Positions 8,240-17,685 of a stretch of DNA of 64,000 nt are shown piece after piece. Location: the NCBI RefSeq assembly GCF_012932215.1, contig NZ_CP048788.1, forward strand, positions 434,001 through 498,000. The letters are read 5' to 3'. Within the stretch, counting starts at the first letter, position 1, and the number at the start of each line of letters is the position of its first letter. The stretch is from Roseobacter ponti (GTDB lineage Bacteria > Pseudomonadota > Alphaproteobacteria > Rhodobacterales > Rhodobacteraceae). The notes under the pieces are model-generated. The model had not been told where the DNA came from and did not search any database. It worked only from the letters and a program-made list of their open reading frames with translations. Position numbers and translations under genes: made by a program.

Positions 8240-9445
8240 ATGCTGACAGGTAAACATATTCTGCTGATCATCAGCGGCGGAATTGCGGCCTATAAATCGC
8301 TCGATCTGATCCGGCGGTTGCGGGAAAGGGGCGCCACCGTGACACCGGTGCTGACGACAGCGGCAGAGCAGTTCGTCACACCGCTCGCCGTGTCGGCGCT
8401 GGCCGGGCAAAAGTGTTATCGCGATCTTTTCGATCTGACCGATGAAGCGGAGATGGGTCATATTCAGCTGAGCCGGGTGGCTGATCTGATTGTTGTGGCC
8501 CCGGCCACCGCCAATCTGATGGCACAGATGGTACAGGGGCTTGCCGGTGACCTTGCCGGCACGCTGTTGCTGGCGACCGATACGCCGGTGATGATCGCGC
8601 CTGCGATGAATGTGCGCATGTGGGAGCATCCGGCGACACAGCGCAACCTGGAACAACTGCGTGCTGACGGGGTGTCGGTTGTGGGTCCTGCCTCGGGTGA
8701 TATGGCCTGCGGAGAATACGGGCCGGGTCGGATGTCAGAACCGCTGGAGATTGTAGCCGCCATCGAAGCTGCGCTGAGCGGCGGTCCGCTGTCAGGGCGC
8801 CATATCCTCGTGACCTCCGGGCCCACCCATGAGCCCATTGATCCGGTGCGTTATATCGCGAACCGGTCCTCCGGCGCGCAGGGAAGTGCCATTGCACGGG
8901 CACTGATCTCGCTCGGCGCGCAGGTCACATTTGTGACCGGCCCGGCTGATGCTCCGCGCCCGCCGGGTGCGCATGTGCTCGAAGTGCAGACAGCGCAGGA
9001 AATGCATGACGCTGTGATCTCGGCCCTGCCTGCCGATGCCGCGATTTTTGCCGCAGCCGTCGCCGACTGGCGCATGGCCGAAGCCAGCACACGCAAGCTG
9101 AAGAAATCAAAAGACGGGTTGCCGGTTCTGGCTTTTGCTGAAAACCCTGACATCCTCCGACATGTCTCGGGGCTCGGGGACAACCGGCCCGGGCTGGTCG
9201 TCGGGTTTGCTGCGGAGACCGACGACGTCATTGATAACGCGACGGCCAAACGGGACCGCAAGGGCTGTGACTGGATTCTGGCCAATGATGTGTCCCCGGG
9301 TTCGGGCATTATGGGCGGCACAGAAAACGCGGTCGTGCTGATCGACGCGACAGGCGCCGATACATGGCCGCGCATGACGAAGGACGATGTGGCGCAGCGT
9401 CTAGCGCGGCGTATTGCCGATGCTCTCGGCGCGGTGCAGAACTAA
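8240..9445 (+). CDS. coaBC: Bifunctional phosphopantothenoylcysteine decarboxylase / phosphopantothenate-cysteine ligase
   Basis: This 401-residue fusion performs two steps of coenzyme A synthesis. The N-terminal flavoprotein decarboxylase domain (CoaC) shows [21 protein letters not shown], the substrate-clamp region [18 protein letters not shown] and [16 protein letters not shown] with the catalytic cysteine. The C-terminal ligase (CoaB) shows [23 protein letters not shown] and AAVADWR. ATG 8240 puts the flavin domain at the normal distance; the frame continues open upstream without similarity. It is followed by dut, as in many proteobacteria. Confidence 0.96.
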   Translation: MLTGKHILLIISGGIAAYKSLDLIRRLRERGATVTPVLTTAAEQFVTPLAVSALAGQKCYRDLFDLTDEAEMGHIQLSRVADLIVVAPATANLMAQMVQGLAGDLAGTLLLATDTPVMIAPAMNVRMWEHPATQRNLEQLRADGVSVVGPASGDMACGEYGPGRMSEPLEIVAAIEAALSGGPLSGRHILVTSGPTHEPIDPVRYIANRSSGAQGSAIARALISLGAQVTFVTGPADAPRPPGAHVLEVQTAQEMHDAVISALPADAAIFAAAVADWRMAEASTRKLKKSKDGLPVLAFAENPDILRHVSGLGDNRPGLVVGFAAETDDVIDNATAKRDRKGCDWILANDVSPGSGIMGGTENAVVLIDATGADTWPRMTKDDVAQRLARRIADALGAVQN

Positions 9446-9467
9446 GAACTTGGCAGGGGGTCCCGGG

Positions 9468-9914
9468 GTGGTTCAGATCAGAATAATGCCTGTGGACGGG
9501 GCGGATGTCGTGCTGCCCGCCTATGAAACCAGCGGCGCTGCAGGCGCGGATGTGCGGGCATATCTTCCGGACGGCCCGATGATCATTGAGACGGGCGCGC
9601 GGGCGCTGGTGCCGACCGGTCTGCAGATGGAAATCCCGCCCGGCTTTGAAGTTCAGGTGCGACCCCGCTCGGGACTAGCGCTGAAACACGGGCTGATGCT
9701 GGCCAACAGCCCCGGCACCATCGACAGCGATTATCGCGGTCCCGTCGGCGTCATCGTTCTCAACGCCGGCGACGCACCCTTCGAGGTCACGCACGGGCTG
9801 CGCATCGCGCAACTGGTCGTGGCCCCTGTGGTGCAGGCGGAGTTTGTCCCTGCGGGGACGCTGGATGACACCACGCGCGGGGCGGGTGGTTTCGGCTCGA
9901 CCGGGGTCGGCTGA
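9468..9914 (+). CDS. dut: dUTP diphosphatase
   Basis: This trimeric dUTPase of 148 residues hydrolyses dUTP to dUMP, keeping uracil out of DNA. All five motifs can be followed: [46 protein letters not shown] and the glycine-rich C-terminal arm [17 protein letters not shown] 9468 is chosen as start because GGCAGGGGG precedes it at good spacing and the protein begins at the conserved beta strand; an upstream ATG in frame would overlap coaBC and add unconserved residues. Its stop shares one base with the next start. Confidence 0.95.
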   Translation: MVQIRIMPVDGADVVLPAYETSGAAGADVRAYLPDGPMIIETGARALVPTGLQMEIPPGFEVQVRPRSGLALKHGLMLANSPGTIDSDYRGPVGVIVLNAGDAPFEVTHGLRIAQLVVAPVVQAEFVPAGTLDDTTRGAGGFGSTGVG

Positions 9915-10960
9915 TGATCCTGGTTCTGGCACTGGCCGCTGTGTTGTGGGGCGTCGGGCATCTGATGGGCGCGCCACGATCGGCGCGGATCTCAATGATA
10001 GGGTTGCTTTATATCGGCGTTCTGGCCCTGCACCTGCTGTTGCCCGATGCTCACCCGCTGCGCATGGCAACCGGCGAGAGTGCGGCTCTGTGGCTGATCG
10101 TCGGAGGGTTTGTCGTTCTGGTCTGGGGCTATCGCCGTGTTCTCGCAGGCCTGCGTGCCCGCGCGGGTGAAGGCGAGGCAAAGCGTGCCGCGGCAGGCCC
10201 GGCCCCTGCATTCTCGGATACAGAGCTTAACCGGTATGCGCGCCATATCGTCCTGCGTGAAATCGGCGGGCCCGGGCAAAAGGCGCTCAAAGAGGCAAAG
10301 GTGCTGGTGATCGGTGCGGGTGGTCTGGGCGCGCCTGCGCTGCAGTATCTGGCAGCGGCCGGCCTCGGCACCATCGGGGTGGTCGATGACGACAGTGTCG
10401 AAAACGCCAACCTTCAGCGCCAGGTGATCCATAAAGACAGCGCCATCGGCACGCCCAAGGTTTTCTCGGCGCAGGCCGAAATGGAAGCGCAGAACCCTTA
10501 CGTCACTGTGCGCCCCTATCACCGGCGGCTGACGGCGGACATCGCCGCCGGGCTCTTTGCCGAATATGATCTGGTGCTTGACGGTACAGATAATTTCGAG
10601 ACCCGCTATCTGGTCAACGAGACCGCAGTGGCGGCAGGTATTCCGCTGGTGTCCGGGGCGCTGAGCCAGTGGGAAGGGCAGATCAGCGTCTTTGACCCTT
10701 CTGCCGGCGCGCCCTGCTACCGGTGTGTTTTCGATGCGCCGCCTCCGCCGGAGCTTGCGCCTTCCTGCGCGGAGGCCGGCGTGATCGGGCCTTTGCCCGG
10801 CGTGATCGGCGCGATGATGGCGGTCGAGGCGATCAAGATCATCACCGGCGCGGGCGCTGTTCTGCGCGGGCAGATGGTGATCTATGATGCGCTTTACGGT
10901 GAGAGCCGGCGGATTACGGTCAGGCGCCGGGACGACTGCCCGGTCTGCGCCGAAGTTTAG
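9914..10960 (+). CDS. moeB: MoeB/ThiF family adenylyltransferase with N-terminal membrane segments
   Basis: The protein is 348 residues long. Residues from about 105 on form an E1-like adenylyltransferase: YARHIVLREIGGPGQKAL, nucleotide loop VLVIGAGGLGAPALQYLAAAGLG, DDDSVENANLQRQ, LDGTDNFETRYLVN, and two CxxC zinc pairs (CYRC and CPVC). These enzymes adenylate the C-terminal glycine of MoaD or ThiS for sulfur transfer in molybdopterin or thiamine synthesis. The first about 80 residues are odd for MoeB: three hydrophobic stretches (roughly residues 2-18, 27-45 and 57-73) that would anchor it to the inner membrane. It overlaps dut by one base. The exact sulfur-carrier partner is not identifiable here. 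Confidence 0.88.
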   Translation: MILVLALAAVLWGVGHLMGAPRSARISMIGLLYIGVLALHLLLPDAHPLRMATGESAALWLIVGGFVVLVWGYRRVLAGLRARAGEGEAKRAAAGPAPAFSDTELNRYARHIVLREIGGPGQKALKEAKVLVIGAGGLGAPALQYLAAAGLGTIGVVDDDSVENANLQRQVIHKDSAIGTPKVFSAQAEMEAQNPYVTVRPYHRRLTADIAAGLFAEYDLVLDGTDNFETRYLVNETAVAAGIPLVSGALSQWEGQISVFDPSAGAPCYRCVFDAPPPPELAPSCAEAGVIGPLPGVIGAMMAVEAIKIITGAGAVLRGQMVIYDALYGESRRITVRRRDDCPVCAEV

Positions 10961-11050
10961 CACGCCGGTACGTTTCTCCTGCGGTATCCGCATCGCGGTG
11001 GTTGTGCAGCCGGGGTCCTAACCCTAGCTTGAGCGCAAAGGAGAACCCCC

Positions 11051-13066
11051 ATGACAAACCCGCTGCTGCAGGACTGGAACACGCCGTTTGAGCTTCCTCC
11101 CTTTGACCTTATTTCGGACGAGGATTTTGAGCCGGCGCTCGACACTGCACTGACACAGCACAGGGCTGAGATTGACGCGATTGCGGGATCCGGCGAGGCG
11201 CCTGACTTTGACAACACCATCGGCGCTCTGGAAGCGGCTGGCCGGTCGCTGGACAAAGTGCTGGGTGTCTTTTTCAACATCGCCGGGGCCGACAGCAACC
11301 CGCGGCGTGAAGAGTTGCAGCGGCTCTTTTCACCTAAGCTCTCGGCGCATTTCTCGGATATTTCCGGCAACAAGAAACTCTTTGCGCGCGTTGCTGCCGT
11401 CTGGCAGGCCCGCGGGGATCTGACGCTGACCGAAGAACAACAGCGCGTTCTGATGCTGACGCACCGCGGTTTTGTGCGCGCCGGTGCCGCACTTGAGGGT
11501 GACGCGGATGCCCGGATGAAGGAGATCAAAAGCCGCCTTGCCGTCCTTGGCACAGAGTTTACCCAGAACCTGCTGGCTGACGAGCGTGACTGGTTCATGC
11601 CGCTCGACGAAGACGATCTTGAAGGATTGCCCGCTTTTGTGACCTCAGCCGCGCGTGCCGCCGGTCAGGAAAAAGATGCAGGTGGCCCGGTGATCACGCT
11701 TTCCCGGTCGCTGATCGTGCCGTTCCTACAGTTTTCACCGCGCCGGGATCTGCGCGAGAAGGCCTTTCAGGCCTGGGCGGCACGGGGCGCCGGCGGCGGT
11801 GAAACGGACAACCGCAGCATTGCCGCTGAGATACTGGCGCTGCGCGACGAGCGTGCAAAGCTTCTGGGGTATGAAAGCTTTGCCGCCTACAAGCTTGAAA
11901 CCGAAATGGCTGGTACGCCCGAGGCTGTGCGTGATCTGCTGATGGCGGTCTGGTCGCCTGCCCGCACCCGGGCCGAAGCCGATACAGAGGTGCTGACAAA
12001 GATGATGCAGGCCGACGGCGTGAACGGGCCGCTGGCCCCCTGGGACTGGCGCTATTATGCGGAAAAACGCCGCGCGGCAGAGCACGATCTCGATGAGGCG
12101 GAGCTGAAACCCTATTTTCAGCTCGACCGGATGATTGATGCATCTTTTGCCTGTGCGACCCGGCTTTTCGGGCTGGCGTTTAAACCGCTTGATGTGCCGC
12201 TCTACCACCCCGACTGCCGGGCCTGGGAGGTGACGCGCAACGGTAAGCATCTGGCGGTGTTCATCGGCGATTACTTCGCGCGCGGGTCCAAGCGTTCAGG
12301 GGCCTGGTGTTCCGCGATCCGGTCGCAGGCGAAATTCCCGGAAAGCCAGACGCCCGTCGTCGTCAACGTATGCAATTTTGCCAAAGGGGATCCGGCGCTG
12401 CTGTCTTATGATGACGCGCGTACACTCTTTCATGAATTTGGTCACGCGCTGCATCAGATGCTGTCGGATGTGACCTATGAAAGCGTGTCCGGCACGTCCG
12501 TGGCACGTGATTTTGTTGAACTGCCGAGCCAGCTTTATGAGCACTGGCTGGAAGTCCCGGAAGTTCTGTCGGAGTTCGCAACCCACGCGGAAACCGGTGC
12601 GCCCATGCCGCAGGAAATGCTGGACAGGGTGCTGGGTGCGGCCAATTTCGACATGGGCTTTCAGACGGTTGAATATGTGGCCTCCGCCCTTGTTGATCTG
12701 GCGTTTCATGACGGGCCGGCCCCGTCGGATCCGATGCAGATGCAGGCAGATGTACTGGCAGAGCTTGGCATGCCCGCCGCGATCACGATGCGTCACGCCA
12801 CACCGCAGTTCGCCCATGTTTTTGCCGGCGACGGATATTCAAGCGGCTATTACAGCTACATGTGGTCCGAAGTAATGGATGCAGACGCCTTTGAAGCCTT
12901 TGAGGAGGCAGGATCGGCCTTTGATGCAGTCCGTGCGGCCTCGCTTGAAGAGCATATCCTCTCGACCGGAGGCAGCCGCGACGCAGCCGAGCTTTATACT
13001 GCATTCCGCGGGCGTCTGCCGGGGGTCGATGCGCTTCTGAAAGGGCGCGGTCTGGCGGCGGAGTAA
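11051..13066 (+). CDS. M3 family zinc metallopeptidase (oligopeptidase A / dipeptidyl carboxypeptidase type)
   Basis: This 671-residue thimet-oligopeptidase-family enzyme degrades short peptides in the cytosol. The zinc motif HEFGH lies at about residues 461-465, in the context TLFHEFGHALHQML; the third ligand glutamate is in the following FVELPSQLYEHW block, and the substrate-binding tyrosines are in the GYSSGYYSYMWSEVMDADAF segment. No signal peptide is present. Length is typical of OpdA/Dcp (about 680). Oligopeptidase A and dipeptidyl carboxypeptidase cannot be separated by eye. It is preceded by AAAGGAG and converges on the following minus-strand gene with an 8-bp gap. Confidence 0.94.
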   Translation: MTNPLLQDWNTPFELPPFDLISDEDFEPALDTALTQHRAEIDAIAGSGEAPDFDNTIGALEAAGRSLDKVLGVFFNIAGADSNPRREELQRLFSPKLSAHFSDISGNKKLFARVAAVWQARGDLTLTEEQQRVLMLTHRGFVRAGAALEGDADARMKEIKSRLAVLGTEFTQNLLADERDWFMPLDEDDLEGLPAFVTSAARAAGQEKDAGGPVITLSRSLIVPFLQFSPRRDLREKAFQAWAARGAGGGETDNRSIAAEILALRDERAKLLGYESFAAYKLETEMAGTPEAVRDLLMAVWSPARTRAEADTEVLTKMMQADGVNGPLAPWDWRYYAEKRRAAEHDLDEAELKPYFQLDRMIDASFACATRLFGLAFKPLDVPLYHPDCRAWEVTRNGKHLAVFIGDYFARGSKRSGAWCSAIRSQAKFPESQTPVVVNVCNFAKGDPALLSYDDARTLFHEFGHALHQMLSDVTYESVSGTSVARDFVELPSQLYEHWLEVPEVLSEFATHAETGAPMPQEMLDRVLGAANFDMGFQTVEYVASALVDLAFHDGPAPSDPMQMQADVLAELGMPAAITMRHATPQFAHVFAGDGYSSGYYSYMWSEVMDADAFEAFEEAGSAFDAVRAASLEEHILSTGGSRDAAELYTAFRGRLPGVDALLKGRGLAAE

Positions 13067-13074
13067 CCGGCGCT

Positions 13075-14010
13075 TCAGTAACCGCGCGCGCGGTCCACAA
13101 GGTAGAGGAACGGCTCACCCGCCTCACCGCGGCGGATGTTTTCAGCGATGACACGGGTGGCTGTCAGTTCGCGCGTTTCGGCGGCAATATGGGGCGTTAC
13201 CGTCACCTGACGATGCGCCCAGAAGGGGTGCTCTGCGGGCAGGGGTTCGGTGCGGAAGACATCCAGCGTGGCATGGGCCACCTGACCGCTGTCGAGGGCA
13301 GCGATCAGCGCGTCATCATCAATCAGCGGACCGCGCCCCGGGTTGATTACAAACGCACCTTTGCGCAGAAGCGCCAGACGCTGAGCGTTCAGCGTGTTTT
13401 CCGTGGCCGGCGTGTCGGGCAGCAAAAGAATGACAATATCCGCACCGCGCAAGGCGTCATCAAGCCCGCTGTCGGCATGATACATGTCGACACCGGCAAC
13501 TTCCCTGGGGCTGCGGCTCCATCCGCGTACTCTGAACTGTAACGCAAGAAGGCTTTGCGCCACTGACGAGCCGAGCTCTCCCATACCCAGAATTGTTACT
13601 ATGCGCTCTTCGGCCAGCGGTGGGGTGACAGGATTCCAGGTGCCGGACTGGTCCGTGATATGCTGATCCATACCCAGATGATGGCGCAATGTGTGCCCGG
13701 TGACCCATTCGGTCATAGACCGCGTCATGCCCGGATCAACCATGCGCGCCAGCGGCTGCGTCAGTGTTTCATTGCCGGTAATTGCCTCCACCCCGGCCCA
13801 GAGGTTCAGGACGGCCTTAGTCCGGGTGTAGGGCGTGAAATCCTGCACCGGCGAATTCGGCGCGTAGACGATGTAATCCACCTCGGCAGGGGGCAGATCC
13901 TGAGACAGTACCGTGTCCGGAAAACCAGCCTCTTGCAGCGCGTTGCGCAGCGGTTCTGCATAGGTGTCCCAGCGCTCCTGGCGCGCGGCAAAAAGGATGT
14001 TCAGGGGCAT
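13075..14010 (-). CDS. D-2-hydroxyacid dehydrogenase, glyoxylate/hydroxypyruvate reductase A type
   Basis: This 311-residue NAD(P)-dependent reductase has a Rossmann domain (VTILGMGELGSSVAQSLLALQFRVRGWSRSPR) with the dinucleotide motif GMGELG and the catalytic layout of the family: NPGRGPLID with the conserved arginine, DVFRTEPLPAEHPFW with the glutamate, and TPHIAAET with the histidine. It resembles GhrA, which reduces glyoxylate and hydroxypyruvate, but the substrate cannot be fixed from sequence. It lies 12 bp downstream of rodA on the same strand and may be read through from the cell-shape operon. Confidence 0.9.
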   Translation of the reverse strand: MPLNILFAARQERWDTYAEPLRNALQEAGFPDTVLSQDLPPAEVDYIVYAPNSPVQDFTPYTRTKAVLNLWAGVEAITGNETLTQPLARMVDPGMTRSMTEWVTGHTLRHHLGMDQHITDQSGTWNPVTPPLAEERIVTILGMGELGSSVAQSLLALQFRVRGWSRSPREVAGVDMYHADSGLDDALRGADIVILLLPDTPATENTLNAQRLALLRKGAFVINPGRGPLIDDDALIAALDSGQVAHATLDVFRTEPLPAEHPFWAHRQVTVTPHIAAETRELTATRVIAENIRRGEAGEPFLYLVDRARGY

Positions 14011-14022
14011 CTGGTGGTCTCT

Positions 14023-15162
14023 CTATCTGGGGCGGTGAACGTGCGCACTCTGCATCAGACCAAAGGCCAGCAGAAGCACCAGCATGGCCGAACCACCATA
14101 GCTGACCAGCGGCAGCGGGACGCCGACGACCGGCGCCAGCCCCATGACCATCGACATGTTGACCGCAAAGAACAAAAAGAAGTTGAGCGCGATGCCAAGC
14201 GTCAGAAGTGAAGCAAAACGGTCTTTGTTCATCAGCGCAGAGGAGACGCAGAAGATGATGATGAGCGCATACAGCCCCAAGAGCGACAGCGCGCCCATAA
14301 AGCCGAATTCCTCTGCCAGAGTGGTAAAGATGAAATCGGTATGCTTTTCGGGCAGAAAGTTCAGCCGGCTCTGGGTGCCCTGCATGAACCCCCGCCCGGT
14401 CCAGCCGCCTGAGCCCAGAGCGATCTTTGACTGGGTAATGTGATAGCCTGCGCCCAGCGGGTCGGTGCTGGGATCAAGGAAGGTATCAATGCGGCGGTAC
14501 TGATAGTCTTTCAGCAGTTGCCAGGGCGTGCCACGTGACTGAAAGACCGCGCTGATCAGCCCGATCCCGCTGGCGATGACAGCGGCGAAATAGGCCCAGT
14601 GCACACCGGCCAGAAACATCAGCCCGCCGCCCGCTGCGAGCAGCAGGATAGAGGTGCCGAGATCGGGCTGTTTCAGAACCAGCGCCACCGGGACAAGAAT
14701 GATCAGAACCGGCAGCAGCACCCAGAAGGGGCGTGATGTCTTGCGGGCCGGCAGCCAGTCGTAATAGGCGGCCAGCAACATCACCAGCGTGATTTTCATC
14801 AGCTCAGAAGGCTGAAGCCGCATGAATCCCAGATCAATCCAGCGCTGCGCACCCATGCCCACGGTCCCGAAAAGCTCAACCGCAATCAGCAAAATCAGCG
14901 CCCCGAGATAGGCAACGCCTGAGAGGCTGCGCCAGAACCATATGGGCACCATTGCGACCATGATCATCAGCACAAAGCCAAGGGCAAAACGCTTCATCTG
15001 CGGCTCGGCCCAAGGGGTGAAAGAGCCACCCGCAACCGAATAGAGCATAAGAAACCCGGCGCCGGAAACCGAGGCCAGCAGAAGTGCCACAGGCCAGTTC
15101 AGATGCAGGATCTTGCGCCACCCCGTGGGCGTCGATTTGACCGCGTACTCAAGATAACTCAC
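14023..15162 (-). CDS. rodA: Rod-shape-determining protein RodA (SEDS glycosyltransferase)
   Basis: This 379-residue polytopic inner-membrane protein belongs to the SEDS family, the peptidoglycan glycosyltransferases that elongate the cell wall together with PBP2. Recognisable segments include RWIDLGFMRLQPSELMKI, KQPDLGTSILLLAAGG, FLPEKHTDFIFTTLAEEFGFMG and the C-terminal GLAPVVGVPLPLVSYGGSAML. About ten hydrophobic helices can be counted, as expected. Its start overlaps the stop of mrdA by four bases, so the pair is translationally coupled. It is the last cell-shape gene of the cluster. Confidence 0.96.
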   Translation of the reverse strand: MSYLEYAVKSTPTGWRKILHLNWPVALLLASVSGAGFLMLYSVAGGSFTPWAEPQMKRFALGFVLMIMVAMVPIWFWRSLSGVAYLGALILLIAVELFGTVGMGAQRWIDLGFMRLQPSELMKITLVMLLAAYYDWLPARKTSRPFWVLLPVLIILVPVALVLKQPDLGTSILLLAAGGGLMFLAGVHWAYFAAVIASGIGLISAVFQSRGTPWQLLKDYQYRRIDTFLDPSTDPLGAGYHITQSKIALGSGGWTGRGFMQGTQSRLNFLPEKHTDFIFTTLAEEFGFMGALSLLGLYALIIIFCVSSALMNKDRFASLLTLGIALNFFLFFAVNMSMVMGLAPVVGVPLPLVSYGGSAMLVLLLAFGLMQSAHVHRPR

Positions 15163-17102
15163 GCCTGGTCGCTCCCGGGTACTGAGACGAGCGGCTGCAT
15201 ATCGCGCAGGCGTTCCTGCTGCTCGGCAATGCGTTCGCGGTCTTTTGACGGATAGGCCTCGAGCGGGGGCGGGCCGTCGTAAAGCGCCTGCAGCGTGATA
15301 TCGCGCGCGACGGGGGCTGCGGCTTTGGAGCCGCCGCCGCCATGTTCGACGATCACCGCGACGGCGTATTTCGGATTGTCATAGGGCGCGAAGTTCACAA
15401 AAAGCGCATGGTCGCGCCGTTCCCAGGGCAGATCCTCGTTGCGGATCACGCCCGCGCGCCGTTCCGCGGCAGTAATGTTGCGCACCTGGCTGGTACCGGT
15501 TTTGCCGGCCATACGCATGGTTTCTTCGATAATGCGCGAGCCGTAGGCTGTGCCGCGCCGGTTGTTCACGACCTCGTACATTGCCCGGCGCATCCGGCGC
15601 ATGTTGATCTCGCTCACACCGATCGGCTCGCCGGCACGCGAGGGTTCCTCGACGCCGTTTACCGATTTGACCAGCCGTGGTTCAACGGAGCGCCCCGTGG
15701 CAATGCGCGCGGTCATCACGGCGAGCTGCATCGGGGATGTCAGCATGAACCCCTGGCCGATAGAGACGTTGACCGTATCGCCGACGCGCCAGCTTTGACC
15801 GTAGGTCTGTGATTTCCAGTCCATCGTGGGCGCGAGCCCTTTGGCGACCGCAGACATCGGCACGTCATGCCGGATGCCGAGACCGAATTTGCGAGCCATG
15901 GCGGAGATGTTCTCGATGCCGACCTTGATCGCCAGATCGTAGTAATAGACGTCGCAGGAGCGCTTCAGAGAGGTTTCAAGATCAACCCAGCCGTGGCCTG
16001 CGCGTTTCCAGCAGTGAAAACGCCTGCCAGAGACTGTCAGGTGTCCGGGACAATATGCGGTATCGTCCGGCCCGATGATGCCTGCCTCCAGACCTGCAAG
16101 CGCGGTAATCATTTTGAAAGTTGAGCCGGGAGGATACACACCCTGAACCGTCTTGCTTGCCAGTGGGCGGTATTTGTTGCTGGTCAGCGTTGAGTAATCT
16201 TTAGAGGAAATGCCCCGCACAAAAAGATTGGGATCAAATGTCGGAGCGGAGGCACAGGCCAGCAGGTCACCGGTATCACAGTCCATGACCACGGCACTGG
16301 CGCTTTCGCCATCAAGACGCGCCTGGACATAACCCTGCAGCTTGGCGTCGATGCTCAGCTGCAGATCAGACCCCGGGATACCCTCGCGCCGGTCAAGTTC
16401 GCGCATGACGCGGCCGCTGGCGTTTACTTCCACGCGTTTGGCACCGGCTTTGCCGCGCAAAAGCGGCTCAAGTTTGGTTTCGACGCCGACCTTGCCGATC
16501 TGAAACCGGGGGATCATCAGGACAGGCTCCGGATCCTCGATTTTTTCAAGATCGTAATCCGACACGGGCCCGACATATCCCAGAACATGCGCAAAGTCAG
16601 AGCCCTGAGGATAGACGCGGCTCAGGCCAACCTCAGGTGTCACACCCGGTAGCGCCGGTGCATTCACTGATACGCGGCTGATCTCTTCCCAGGTCACATC
16701 GGAGGCGATTGTCACAGGCAGGAAGGGGGCTGAGCGGCGCAGCTCGTCCTTTACCCGGTCAATGGTCTCTGGCTCGATCGTCATGATCCGGGACAGCCGC
16801 GCAAGCGTTGCGTCGATATCGCCTGCATCTTCGCGGACGATAACGATCCGGTATGACGGCGCGTTCTGTGCCAGTCGCACGCCATTGCGGTCAAATACTT
16901 CACCGCGCGAAGGCGGGATCAGGCGGACATTTATCCGGTTTTCTTCGGCAAGCAGGCGAAACTGGTCCGCCTGATCGACCTGCAGAAACTGCATCCGTGC
17001 CGCCAGCCCGCCCATAAAGAGAAGCTGCGCGCCACCCAGAAGGGCCGCCCGCCGCGAGATCGAGCGGTGGCTGACATCGGTTTCAGCACGTGTGCGTTTC
17101 AT
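15159..17102 (-). CDS. mrdA: Penicillin-binding protein 2 (peptidoglycan DD-transpeptidase)
   Basis: This 647-residue transpeptidase works with RodA in lateral wall synthesis. It has a short cytoplasmic tail and one membrane anchor (about residues 18-38), a pedestal region, and a transpeptidase domain with the acyl-serine motif GSTFKM, a second motif SCD (in RSCDVYYYDLA) and the third motif KTGTS. The S-x-D form of the second motif is usual in PBP2. The C-terminal tail after DITLQALYDGPPPLEAYP is polar. It lies 43 bp after mreD and overlaps rodA, within a minus-strand mreB-mreC-mreD-mrdA-rodA cluster. Confidence 0.96.
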   Translation of the reverse strand: MKRTRAETDVSHRSISRRAALLGGAQLLFMGGLAARMQFLQVDQADQFRLLAEENRINVRLIPPSRGEVFDRNGVRLAQNAPSYRIVIVREDAGDIDATLARLSRIMTIEPETIDRVKDELRRSAPFLPVTIASDVTWEEISRVSVNAPALPGVTPEVGLSRVYPQGSDFAHVLGYVGPVSDYDLEKIEDPEPVLMIPRFQIGKVGVETKLEPLLRGKAGAKRVEVNASGRVMRELDRREGIPGSDLQLSIDAKLQGYVQARLDGESASAVVMDCDTGDLLACASAPTFDPNLFVRGISSKDYSTLTSNKYRPLASKTVQGVYPPGSTFKMITALAGLEAGIIGPDDTAYCPGHLTVSGRRFHCWKRAGHGWVDLETSLKRSCDVYYYDLAIKVGIENISAMARKFGLGIRHDVPMSAVAKGLAPTMDWKSQTYGQSWRVGDTVNVSIGQGFMLTSPMQLAVMTARIATGRSVEPRLVKSVNGVEEPSRAGEPIGVSEINMRRMRRAMYEVVNNRRGTAYGSRIIEETMRMAGKTGTSQVRNITAAERRAGVIRNEDLPWERRDHALFVNFAPYDNPKYAVAVIVEHGGGGSKAAAPVARDITLQALYDGPPPLEAYPSKDRERIAEQQERLRDMQPLVSVPGSDQA

Positions 17103-17145
17103 AGGTGTGCTCCGTCAGAGGCCGGGCGTCGTGTAGGATAGCTGG

Positions 17146-17685
17146 TCATATGCGGCTTCCGCCGGGTTCAGGATCGCCCGGAGCCGCCTTGCGCACACCC
17201 ATTATGCCATGGGTAACGGCTGCAACAAGAGGATAGAACAGCATCGTCATGACCATTTCAAACAGCGACAGACCGAAAGGGGGCGGATCGACAAGCGTGA
17301 GGATCAGACCGGCCCGATACGCCACAGCGACACCGGCAATCGCGATACAAACTGACAGCCATTCCCCGGCAAAGCTGCCATCGCGCAGCCCGCGCGCCCG
17401 GGACTTTAGATTTTCGCAGGCCAGCAACGCCATCAGGGCCCAGAGGCCGGGCGGTCGCTGAAGCAGGAAATCAGCCAGCAGAAACAGGCCCGCCAGCGCC
17501 AGTACAGGCACATATTCAGGGCGTCGCACAGACCAGGCGCAGGCCAGCGCCAGCAGGATATCCGGCCCGACCCAGCGACGGGGCGTGGTATCGAGCGGCA
17601 ACAGATGAAAAAACAGGATCAGACAGACCAGCAGTGCAAAGCTGACCCGCTTGCCCCAGAGACGTGTGACCGGTGCGTCGTTCAC
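17146..17685 (-). CDS. mreD: Rod-shape-determining protein MreD
   Basis: This 179-residue integral membrane protein has five or six hydrophobic segments, beginning with RVSFALLVCLILFFHLLPLD and WVGPDILLALACAWSVRRPEYVP, which match MreD of alphaproteobacteria. MreD is a component of the elongasome, linked to MreC and to the RodA-PBP2 synthase. Sequence conservation in MreD is low, so the call rests on membrane topology, size and its place between mreC and mrdA. Its start overlaps the mreC stop by four bases, indicating coupled translation. Confidence 0.9.
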   Translation of the reverse strand: MNDAPVTRLWGKRVSFALLVCLILFFHLLPLDTTPRRWVGPDILLALACAWSVRRPEYVPVLALAGLFLLADFLLQRPPGLWALMALLACENLKSRARGLRDGSFAGEWLSVCIAIAGVAVAYRAGLILTLVDPPPFGLSLFEMVMTMLFYPLVAAVTHGIMGVRKAAPGDPEPGGSRI

